Positions 13,860-26,100 of a stretch of 64,000 nucleotides of DNA are shown here, piece after piece. This DNA comes from Rhea pennata (taxonomy: Eukaryota > Chordata > Aves > Rheiformes > Rheidae). The stretch spans positions 69,289,582 to 69,353,581 of the forward strand of contig NC_084702.1 in assembly GCF_028389875.1 (NCBI RefSeq). The letters are read 5' to 3'. Position 1 is the stretch's first letter. Every line of letters starts with the position of its first letter. A program made the translations under genes and the position numbers. The notes beneath the pieces were generated by a model that did not search any database, had not been told where the DNA came from, and saw only the letters and a list, made by a program, of their open reading frames with translations.

Positions 13860-14147
13860 ATGGCAGAGAAGGATTTCATCAGTTGGCATCTTCTGGCTTT
13901 ATTTTTTCTTCCATTTTGCCTGTGTCAAGATGAATACATGGAGGTGAGCAGAAGATCTTATAAACCAGTGGCCAAAGTATTGCAAAGTCACCACCAGACT
14001 GGCCATAAAGGTTCCAGAAGCAGGGAAATATTGAAACAGCGGAGTCAACTTATAGAGTGGACTGTTGCTAATAGCACTTCTACAGACCAAAAAGTCCTGA
14101 GACCAGAGGTAGATGATGTAGAACTGACTACCTCAGATAGAGTCCAG
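13860..14147 (+). CDS. C1QTNF3: C1QTNF3 coding exon 1 with two alternative donors
   Basis: Encodes the signal peptide and the mature N-terminus (QDEYME). The inner donor follows 13943 (GAG|GTGAGC) and gives the short isoform. The outer donor follows 14147 (CAG|GTACTC) and adds 68 residues in frame. Both end in phase 0, so both join exon 2 correctly. The added segment is basic, with VSRRSYKPVAK near its start, a possible N-glycosylation sequon (NST) and RPEVDD near its end. This parallels the extra segment of the human long isoform. If the outer donor is not used, the frame stops two codons later. Confidence 0.93.
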
Positions 14148-17100
14148 GTACTCTGAATTAATCTTTTAAAGATAACTTTAAAGCTAATGAGATATTTTTT
14201 CTAAGATTATTAGTGATATATTTATGAAATGAATTTTATTAAAGCTGTTTGTTGGTCTGTATCCTGCCGGGTTGCTTTATAGAATCTTTTAATGAACTGG
14301 TAGAACCAGCAGTGTTTTGGGACACTGTTACCAACATGCACAGCAGCCCTTTGTTTTGCTGAAACTCTGATCCTGTGCAATTGTGTATTGTCATATAGAG
14401 TCTCTTAATTATTTCAGAGTATTTCTTTTTTAATATATTACAGTTTTATACTCTATTAACTCACTTGGATGTGAAGGAAAATTATGGAATTTGCAGAAAT
14501 ATTTGGAAGGATTCAAATAGCAGAGAATAAGTTTACTTGAAAATTATGTATAGAAAATACATTCTTTGGAGCTTGAGACAAACAATAAAATTCTCAGTGT
14601 TCACAATTATTATTCTAAAGAATAGCTTCAAAAAAAAAAAGGCACTGATGCCTGTTTGATCTGAGATCCAAGTAGATTTAGTAATGATATATATCAAAAT
14701 GACTTTCAGTTTCAATGGAAAAAACATTTGGAATGAAATGTTTTCTAAATCAGCTGTAGTGCCTGCTTTTTAAATTGGAGCTCTTTTTATGCTGTTTACA
14801 TGGCAATTTATATATTATAGTCATTAGCTCACAGCTAATGAAAATTGCATCATTTGATTATACGTAAAATACTGCAATCAAAATCTAAAGGTAAATCTAT
14901 GAAGGAGAGAAGATGAAGCTTTTTCTAACTTTAGGCAAAATGAAATTCTGTTCAAGTAAAGTTTTTGGTGATTGGTATTCTTTTCGAAGCAATAATGTGA
15001 ATGTTTTGTTCCTATTTCTGATACAAATGATTGAACTCTGTATAATTTGCCTGTTAGCATTTGTGTTTTACAACTTTTTCAGACGTAATCATGATATTCT
15101 GAGTTCAGAAAATCAGGGGCATGTGGATGAGCATTGAATAATAACCTACTTCATGATAAACAGAAAGATTTGATTTTAGTACTGTGCTAAGCTTAAGGAA
15201 CTGAAACACTTCCAAGTATTGGAATAGACTGAATACACCCCTACATTCCCTGTAGTTAAATTTTGCAGTGTATTACATTTCGGATTTCTTGGGTGGGAGT
15301 TACACATTCCTCCAATCCACTCACAAAAATAGGTATTTAACTGTGGGTATGTTAAATTGCTCTTACAGTGTATGAACAGTGTGAACAATCAGATATATAG
15401 CCCAATGAGCCAGCTAGTGTGTGTTTGTGTGTGCTCCTCTTTACTGCATAGAGACTGCAAAGAGCACGGCAGCTGCATGCTACAGACCCTACAGAGGTGG
15501 AAGTTAAAGAAGATTCTCCTTGACTTCAACATAATTTCAGATAATGCAGGATTTAATATAAAACGATGATTTTGTTAAAGGTCAAATTCTCCCTCAGACA
15601 CAAAGTGCCGCTGCAATCTTTGGGGTGCCTGTGTCTCTCATTAGGCAGTTCAGTACAATGTGTTAGCAGTTGTCTCATGGGGAAGAAGTTGTGACATTAA
15701 AACTGAGCCCAGCCAGCCTGAGTACAGCTGATGACAGGTCATTTACCCGCTGGTCTCGTCTCTAGGAAGCAATCTTTGCTGGGGAAATGATGCCATTTTT
15801 GGCTTACTTAAATGAAATGGAGCATTAGCAGATGCACAACAGGGATAATCCATCACACAGTGGCTGATGCAATAGGTATTTTCCATCTTGAGACTCCCTG
15901 GGTTTCCAGGCAGAGGGGGAGCAAAGGTGGCAGGGACATGTTTTAAATTATATCAAACCTCTCCCTTCTCCTTGAGCTATCTGAAAGCTGTTTGGCAACT
16001 GCAACAACTGAAAACACCCAGGCTCTGTACGAAAAAGTTTCATCCCTAAAATCCCTGCTTTCTTGATTATCTTAGCTCAGACTAGAGAATTTGACCCTTT
16101 TGCTGAAGTGTATTAAACATCCCATTCACCACTGTGCCAAAGACGCAATAGCATTTTTCTTTGCTGCACTGGGTAAAAGGCCAGTTTCTGTGCTGCTGGT
16201 AACTTCTGAAAAATATAATGTGCATTTCTCAAGCACTCTAGTACTCTTAACTAACGAGGAAAGCCAGACACGTTCCTCCTTATGTTCCTCCTTCAAAGTA
16301 CCCGCTGCCTATTGGCCTTTTGCCCTGAATTTTGGTGGTTTGTTTATTCCTTTGCAGGAGAAGGGGCACGGAGGACTTTGGTGCCCACAGAGGCATGCTA
16401 ATTCTCTTTCAGCACAGGAGCCAAGAGTGGTGGATGTACATTGCTCTTTTTCTGTATTGTCGTAGGCAATATAAACAGAAACCCCCAAAATTAAGCAAGA
16501 AGGGGAAAGAAGGCTGGTTCTCCAATTCTGATTGAATCACATGTTTAAATTAAAGGAATTTTTTAGGCCATCTGCTCCCTAGAACTGCCTCCTACCCAAT
16601 AAATCAAAGGAAGTTCAGCAAATATCCTCACTGCTCTCATTTTTAGTTTTTTATCTGTATTAGGATGTGGCAGATGCATTTCACAAGTTGCTAAATTATA
16701 TTCCTATTCTGGAAAAAAAAATGACGATGATTCATTGTGCAATAAAATTTATGTGCAAATCGCTACATAGGACCCCTTTGGCAAGTAGGCTGCAATTAAT
16801 CTTTATGTCCCATTTGAGTGTAATTTTATATTAGGCACAGATTCTTACTTTAAATGTACTTTTTACAAAGTTCTCTGTTTTTAGAGATTAGAATATCATA
16901 GTGAATATCCCTTGTTCTTGGCAGCTGATTGTGAACATTTTTCCTCCTAGTCAAAGGATTAGTAAAGAAAATAAGTCAATATTACTTCACGACTTGTATA
17001 AGTAGTTGTTTTTTGATGTCAGTGGAACTTTTCTAATACAACCAAGCTGGCAGGACTTGCCCCCTTTCACATGTAATAACCTATTGAGCTGTCAGAGAGA

Positions 17101-20100
17101 TAACATCAAATTAGTTATGATCAGTTACAACAACATTGCTGGTTAACTAATAATATTGTTCAGGATTTCAGAGTGCTGGGAAAGGAAACAAGTGCTACCT
17201 CTGCAGAGAAAGCCTTACACACTTGAGTAAGACTTCTTTTTGATACAGGAAATCCAGTTTGCTGGACTCATGCTTTTCCTTACCTATAATCTACAGCTCT
17301 AAGCATTGGATACTTTTAGGCTGGTTCTGTTTGCTCTTGACAGATGCTTCTATAGTTGGCCTTCCCACTTACCAGGAATATCAAGCACTGTTCAAAAAGT
17401 GCTGCAGATTTCCAGCTCAGCTCAACATTGAACATTAGCATTCCAGGAGGTGCAAAACATTTGTGTAATTCCAGTCCTCATGCACTTGGATCCTCTTCAA
17501 GGATGGAAAACTAGCTGAAAGCAGGGCTACTCCTTATCTCATATTAGGAAAGGTTTGACCTGTACATCTGGAAATTGTCTGTTGTGTCCTTCCTAACAGC
17601 TAGGAGAAATAAGACAGCAAAAAAGATACAGATGGGTCCTTCAGGAACAGACAGTCCAGCAGATAGAACTCATTTCTTCTCATACAATATAGCCCTTATC
17701 TGGAATTAAAGTAAAAAGCATAGGACTGACCAACAACCCATAATCCAAAGCCCTTCTGACCACTGGCAGTTGTTAATGTTTCCATGCCTCTTTAAACACG
17801 AAGCCTGCTTTCTGAGCTCTCTGTCTGGCCTTTTTCCTTGTGGCAACTCTGCCATCAGTGCTTCCAGCTGAACACTGCGTGTGTCTGATCCATCAGAGCC
17901 ATTGCATAAAAGATGTTTTTCTATATCCAAAAACATAAATTCCTGAGCCTTTTGAAACTAATGACTTTTGGGGGATGTGCTTATCATCATTCAAAAGATG
18001 AGCAGTAAGCTTCAACGTTTCAGATCAAGCCAGCTGGTAGCCTCAAGGGTAGGAATACAGTGCAGCTATATGTTTATTTGGCTGTTCACAGCTCACCAGG
18101 GGCTCATTTGCTGCAGTTAAACCAGTAGGTCTGCATTAGGCAAGTAATTTGAGGGTGATAAAGAACAACAGTGGAAAGAGAGGAAAGGAAGATAAATAGG
18201 AGAATGATTAGGAAAAAATAGCAGTCAGATTGGTGTGACTATCCCCCTGCAGAATTTAAGCACTGCAGATCTGTACCTCAGGATAATAGCAAAGAATTGT
18301 AGAGGAAAAAGCAGCAAAGAAGGAAAAATGAGAAGGTGGTAGAAAAATAAAATAAAACCCAGGACCTCTACCTCAGCTGACCATTGAAAGCTTTGTAACT
18401 GCTAAATCAACATGACAGCCTAGTTACAAAATCTAACCAGAACTAAATGAGAATCCATTAGTCTAAATACAGTAATTTGGGAAAGAAAAGCCATGAAAAA
18501 AACTATTATCAAACTATTATTACAGTAGCTAAGATGCATATTATGAACACATTAATTTATTTATTTAGGTGCTATATGCTTCATCATATAAACATATTTT
18601 CATAATCACACATCCACAACTATAAATAATCAAATGTCCATTTCAGCATGCCTCATGGACATTTTGAGTTTTCTCAAGTACCTTGGCACTTCAGTAGATT
18701 CTCTTAACTTTAATAGCCTGTAAATATGCAAGTCTGGGGTCATTAGCGGGTATTTGCCGCATGAACAACTTTGTACATCTCCTCCTGTCAATCCGACCCA
18801 GTTTTCTCAATGTTTAGCAGAGGACAGCTCATTGCTGAAGGCCAAAGGCAGGCCCCTCTTTCCTGCTACTCATTGCACTTAGGCTTGTTTGTCAACAAGG
18901 GGTCTTTGCTGAAATCTGGGATCAGTGAAAAGCAGGATAGGAACCTAACTGATATATCCATTTAACTTTCATTACTCAGTATTATTTTACTGCCAAATCT
19001 CCCATTTTTTAACACGTTAGCTTTTTTATGATCATATAGCTCTTAGAATACTTGAAGAGCTTTTTTCTTAAATCTTCCAAAAATAACATCTTTGGGGAAG
19101 CCCAAGTATGGGAGATTTTAGTCCAGATAAGAAGAGTTTTGAAAACTTATGCAAATATATAAACTGAGAATATATAATGAAGACCCTGTAACCAACATGC
19201 ATATGATTGATGCATTCCATGAATGAGTTATTTAAAACCCATTTTTGTGCACTTAGCCCCCACAAGCGGGACCACAGAATCCAGACTGCAGTACCTGCTG
19301 CCGTGGTGATTTTGGAGTTCGACTCTACCAAGGGCCCCCAGGACCTCCCGGGCCCCCTGGGATGCCAGGTAAAGACATTTAATTCATTCTTCACCAGTCT
19401 GCTTGCCGGCTATAAATTCAGGATATTCTGTGAGAATGGTCTGAACATCAGAATTTGGGGAGAGATTTGGAAACAGATTTTTCTGTAATTTCGTGGGGAA
19501 GAGAGGGGCTTTCAGTTATACTATAAAGTCTACTCCAGTGAAAAATGATTTGGTAATAAAATTCAGCTTTCAGAAATTCATATTGAAAGTAGTCTTTTTG
19601 CATTTCTAGGCCAAACTGTTCTCTCTTCTTAAAGCTGCATGAAGCTTCCATTAAAGTTGGGAGAACTTGTTCCCTTGGGTCGACTATTGCTTTTAAATAT
19701 TGCATTAAATATACCGCAATGCTAAACTGTGTTACATTTAGGAGACTTTTTACCTAGTGTACTGCAAACCAAATTTTTACAGAGACGTGCATGCTCTATT
19801 CTCTCATGGAAATTTCTTCTTTCTATTCTTTCTTGTTGCCTTCCATAATATAAAAATGCACATAGAATAACAGGATACATAAGAAAAGGGTATAATTTGG
19901 TCTAGTAATTGATATGGAAAAAGATGAACCTGCAGAAGGGAAAAAGATAGTTGTATGTTGATGTAAGTTTGATATGGCTGTTACCTTCATGAAATGATCA
20001 TTTCTAAAGCAGATGTGTAAGGTAAATGAACATGCCACTGATTGACAGATTTGTCTCATCTTCCTAACCTTTCTCTTCCTGTTACTACAGTAAAAATACT

Positions 20101-23100
20101 ATTTCATTATCCATCTGGCTCAAAAATTTACTTACAGTTAACAGAGGCAACAGATAACCACATAGAAAAAATTGAAGGAATCTTTCCTTAAGGTGACTTT
20201 AGATACTATGAGAGAACCATCTTCCAATAATGGGTATATCTGACTTACTGTTCTAAATGAAGTGTTTAAAGAATTAGCTTCAGATTGGAAAAATACTGAA
20301 ATAAACTGTTACTCTGACATGTTTTGCTATTAAGCATAATTAGGTATCAGGTATATTTGGCATTAGCCTGCTATATGCTACAATTTATTTCATGCATCTG
20401 TCCTTTATAGTAGTATTGATCATTACAGATGTAGGAAAAATGTAATAGTGAGGCTTCTTATGCTGAAATACTGCTCTATGTATTAACAAAGAGTTGGCTT
20501 CTTAGAAGTGAGAGAATATGTTGTGTTATGCCCATAGTTTTGGGACTGCCAGTCAGTACACTGCTGTGGCCATATCTGGGCACAGTACAGACTCAGCTTT
20601 GCTCTTCCCTCGTGTGAGAATGTAACTCAGTTGCACCCTCATGCTGCCAAAAGACACCACAAATGCTTCCTCCATAGCATCCTTCTGCAGCTGGACGTAT
20701 CTCTGTCTCCTTCATCTGCTGCATTTTGTATCATTACACACCTAAGGGAAATGACAGCAGCTGCACTTCACTTGATTGATTCAAATATTGCTTGCACACT
20801 TCTGTTCTAAACAGAGAAGTGGCTCTTGATTTATATGAAGGAGCATTCTTTTAATTTTTAAAGGCTATTGATTTCTCCATTCAAACAAAAATCCACTTAT
20901 TTACACCTATCATTTAGCTTCCTTGTTTGGTGCCAATTTTTTTCTCAATACAAAAACTTTGAAAAATCACTTACTCATTAGATTTGACCTCAGACAATAC
21001 TTTCCTCTTGTACATTTACAGTTAGAGTAACTAATCATTTTGCATCAAAGAATAAGCAGAGCTGCAATGAATCTTGTTTCAATTCAGTAGAATTAGATCT
21101 ATGATTACATTAACTAATCCCTTTCGTTATTAACTTAAGGTCAGGATCTTGCTTCAGGTAAGCATAGTAATTATTCGGTTATTCTATCCAGCTTTAAAAT
21201 TTTGTCAGTCACCAACATTTTCTCAGTAATTTCCTCAGTAAACATCAGGAAGTAATACTGCAGATGCAGAAATCTTTTATATGAAACCACTTCAGAAAAG
21301 CTTCATTACAGGACTTTTGTCTTTCTTTAAGTCTAAGAATGACCAGTCAACCGCTTCAAGGTAACCTGCACCCTGAGAATGTAGACCCTCAAGTGTCTTT
21401 TAACTAGTTAAGGTTACTGCCATTCTACATTTGCAAGATGTATTTTAAAGACAGCAAAATATGCCTCCAAATTATCGTACGAAAGCAGCAGGAAACAAGA
21501 TTTTACACACAAGGAAAAGTAGAAGCGCCCACACGGACTATCTGACGTGTCCCGCTGGGCAGTGGCCTTTGCTTTCTCAGAGCCTTGCATCTGCTGAGAT
21601 TTCTTCCCACACAAATGCCTAGTCCTACAGCTACCAGCACAGGGACCTAAGACACCTGCAGTTTGTACAGCAACACCAAGGTCGCATGAGGGTTAACTCT
21701 TAAACACAACTGCATCTCCTTTGGGAAAGTTGCTCATCAAAATTTTAACATCCAGCTTAACACACAGCTTGTCCACTGGCAGCTCATTATGGGTCTTATG
21801 ACACTGAAAAGCACATGTGCTGTGAACTGGTGGGAAAGGACCCCATTACAGGTATCAGTTAGAATACATTATATGAAGTTCTTTAAGTCAAACAGAAAGC
21901 TCTGTTTCTTTTAAGGAAATCATGGAAACAATGGAAATAATGGAGCAACAGGCCAGGAAGGAGCCAAAGGTGAGAAAGGAGACAAAGGAGACATGGGACC
22001 AAGGGGAGAGCGTGGCCATCACGGACCCAAAGGCGAGAAGGGTTACCCTGGGATTCCTCCAGAGCTGCAGGTACAAAATCCCTGGCTCATGCTGTCTGCA
22101 GCACTGCTTGTGTTATGGAGTTCTCTCCTCTGAAAAACTGTGTCTGATGACTGTAGAATACCTGTGAAGTAAATTCATCTGTAAGTGAATACAGTCTAGA
22201 ATGACACATACAGCACTCGTCAGGACTGAGAAATGTGCTCTGCTAGATCTTCCTGGAAAAGAAAGACACCAGGACTTAGTCTTTCCTCAGAGTAAGAATC
22301 CAGCTGTGAAATGAGCAGGAAGAAGCATACACTATTCCCTTTTAGGGCAGAAAGCCAATATCTGGATCATTAAAGAAAAGTAAAAGGGACCATCATTTCC
22401 CCATTAAGCTGTATCACATATACATCTCTGCACTTCCTAGGGCATGAGAGAACAGTAAAGGCATCACTCAGCCCCACACTTCTGAGGTCTGCCAGGCCCT
22501 GTGAGATCTACAGCAGGATATATATCCAAATCCTCAAAAGTATTGAGTCAAAACCTTTGAGTGGAGTCCAGAGTCTTTAGGTTTTGAAAAATGCCCCTCA
22601 GTAGCTATCTGTGTTTTTAAATATCTCAGCACCTTAGAAATGTTGCTCTGAACTACATAGGTTATTTCCTTACAGCTGCTGTAAGGGAGAAGTAGGTAGG
22701 TTCTCTCTGTGATTGAGCTATCCAAAACCTACGTGAGCATGATAATGTGGGTGCAGACCTGAGCTGTCAGCTCTGCTGGGGGGGGGGGTATATTTGTTTG
22801 GGCTCACTGCTGTGTTAACCTAATTGCATAGCTTTTGGATTCTTCATCTCTTCAGAATAGGCATGAAAATTAACAGCAAAGTTACCAGTAAATCAACCTG
22901 CCTGCAATGTGGGAAAAATTGCTTTGAATTTCTTGGCATTGTGTGTATTTGCATATTCAGCCCTGGGTTGCATGGAGATGGGATAATTGCACAAAATAAA
23001 TTTCAGCCTGAAAATAGTTTCCAAATTTAATGGATTTTTGTGATAGAGCAGAATTATTTTAGCATTCTTAAAAGAATTAACTAGGATTAGTATTATAGCT

Positions 23101-26100
23101 GAATATCTTAAAAGATATATTTGTTGTAATTACATTCAACATAGATACTTCTGCAATTTTAAAATGTGCTATCAAGTATTTTTCCTAACCACAAGTTAGT
23201 GGTATTGATTTAATTAAATACTGAATAATGAAAGGTGATGAAAAGCAAAGGCTCATATCGCAATACTTGCTTTAAAGTAAAATTCTTTCATTGTATTTAA
23301 CAGATGTGCTTAAAAATTCTGCTCAGAGTAAAGCATATAATTTCTTGTCAACATCATGCTTTAGAATTTTAGAAAAGGGTTAGGGAGAGAAGAAAACATT
23401 TCTGAAAACAGTACCATTAAGTACAGGATTATTCTGAAAGACATCTGTACCCATGCTGATCTGCTACTTCAAAATGAGACGTAGGAAGAAAAGATACCTT
23501 TTTCAATTCTTCTGGTGAGCCCAAGAAAAGTAGTTTGAGGTCAAGAGAATGTGAAATGGAATCTAGACAAAAAGTAATAAAATCCATCAAGCTGCCATTG
23601 CAGCTGCTTTCTTTAACACATGATGAACTTTGATGTGATCCTGGCTGAGAAGCAAGAAGTTAAGAGTTTGCTGTTACGGTAAATGCATCCATGAGGGATA
23701 AAGAAAACACACCCAGTCTTTCAGCTCACATCTGGTGCTCCTCAGATTTCTGAGACGACAGCTTATGATTTCCAGTGTTGGATCCAAACTTGCATTTGAT
23801 TTTGCCTGTTTTAGTTGCATTCTTGTTTAGACCTGAAATCAAAAGAAGGGTTTTTATGTTTTTTTTCTTTTAAATTCCTATGTAGCTGAAATCTCACTTT
23901 TGTGAGGAGCAGTAACAACTGTAACTGAGCACTTTTCATCTAAAAAGTTGGGAGACAGAAATAAATTGCTTGTCAAGTCCCTTCATGGCCTTCTGGCATC
24001 CACATGCAGTGACTCTGCTTGTATCATCTCCACAGTCAGCTGGGGAACCACAGTCTCGCAGATCAGATAACCCCTTTTCCCACCATTCCTGGGCGGATGG
24101 TTTGCACTGCTTCCTGTGAAATATTTTCCACACCCAATACATCTCACTGCAAGAAAGTTAATACGAAGTTCTAGCACAGTTTTCACTTTCTTAGTTTCCT
24201 CTTTTGATCATTTCTACCCTCTATCTTGACTAAGGAATAAAGAGCACCTGGTAAGAGAGAAAAAGCAATGATTGCTGAATCATAGTCACTTACTTCTTGG
24301 ACACCCGTAATAAATATGTTTCATGCATCTCTGAAGGTAGTTAGCAAGAAATACTAAGGTGTATAGATTTTATCATGACTAATTTATTTCACATTTTCAA
24401 TTAAAAGCAATAACTAGCTTAAATGCACTGGGGAACATATAAAATTAATTGCATTATTTTTATGCAAAACATCATACGCTTCAATAACACTTTTCTGTTG
24501 TATCATTCTAGAGAGAATTTCAGGGAAATAAAATCCCAAACTAAGGTTCTGACCTGCAAACACTTGCCCATACACTTAGTTTTACAGTCATGAATAGCCC
24601 AATTGAACATAAGGAAGCTAGTCCTCTTCCAATTTCATTCAATGGCAGTTTTGTTACTGGAGTTTAATGGCCTTGGATCAGGCCCTAGAAGAACATCTCT
24701 GTCAGGAAAATAAACAGACCACAAATACGAGACGAAATTCTGTAGCTGATTCCTCTATATTTGCACATTTCATGAATAACTCACTAAACAGGAACTGCAT
24801 TTATGTAGGTTGCATTCATGGCTTCGATGGCTACTCACTTCAGTAATCAGAACAGTGGCATCATCTTCAGCAGTGTCGAAACCAATGTTGGGAATTTCTT
24901 TGATGTCATGACTGGTAGATTTGGAGCTCCAGTGAATGGTGAGTGTTTTCAGAACAAAATAATGCAGTTTTGGGAGCTATGGGGAGAAGCATGGCCAATA
25001 GCGATGAGAAAACACTAGTGCCTTTGCACAAGGCACTGATGAGGCTCATGGGAATAATCTGTATAGCTCTTGCCTTCAGAAAAAGTGAGACTGGAAACAC
25101 AGCAAGCCAGCAGAAGGCTCACCAGTGGGATTAGTGCCGGCCCCAAAGCAAGAGGAGGATGCACGGCCGGCACTGGGGAGAGAATGGGACTGCCTGCACT
25201 GAGACCTTAAGCACTTCTGCTGCTGTGATGAGAGCCATGGTTTCACGTCACAGTGGCAGCTTCACAGTCGTCTCTTCCTATCTCTTGTCACTCCCGCTGC
25301 ACCATAAGCTGGGCCAGATGCGGCTAAAAATGAGGCATTACAGGTTCTTCTTGAGTCATTTTTCATCTGTGTCAATCCCCCAGCTCACGTGGTATAGGAG
25401 GAGCAATGAGGGATGGATGGCCACATGCCTCATCAAAAATACATCTGAGAAAAGCCGAAGACCACCTTCCTTCACTTGGCCTTTCTCACCCTTCCATTAA
25501 TTTATTCTCTGCTGTAAAAAGTGAGATTAGCATAAATGAAAGTCAGGCCTCTAAGCTTCCTGTGGCACTCGTCTTGTGGAGTACGTGTAATTCTCCTCAC
25601 GGATGTCTCCTTTTGAGGTTAATGTATATGTGGGCATTAAAGTTTGACCCACAATGATTTAAGGACTTTGATACAAAAGCTAAGCTCACAGCACTCAGAC
25701 CATTCCAGGATTAATGCTACAGACCTCACTGCTGAGGATCCAGAAGCTTCTCCTTCCTCCTGTGGGAGTCTCATAGACCTCGTGACACATAATGTGGTTG
25801 TACTGACAGCACTGATAGTGCCTTTCAAAGAGCTGAAAAAGGTGAAGGCACTGGATGGCCTGTGCAAGGGCAGAGAGCAAAGGCTATGTCCACATTGCGC
25901 AGGACACAGTGCAGCAGACGTGCAGCAATGGGTGCTGCTATAAGGCTCGTGCCTTGCCTGACCTGGGATAGCCTCTGGGACCGAGCTGGGGCTGCTGTGG
26001 AGATTGCCCTTTTGGGAATAAATGAGAGAGGGTGAGCAAGGAGGAAAAGGTGAAAGAGAGGTCACTAGGCTCAGTCTCCAGCAAACTTCCCTTTTGGAGA

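Noticed and set aside
19207-19488. Open frame across C1QTNF3 exon 2 and an apparent frameshift there
   Set aside because: Careful counting of the five C bases after the acceptor puts the collagen frame (PPQAGPQNPDC) in phase with exon 1; the open frame is a shadow.
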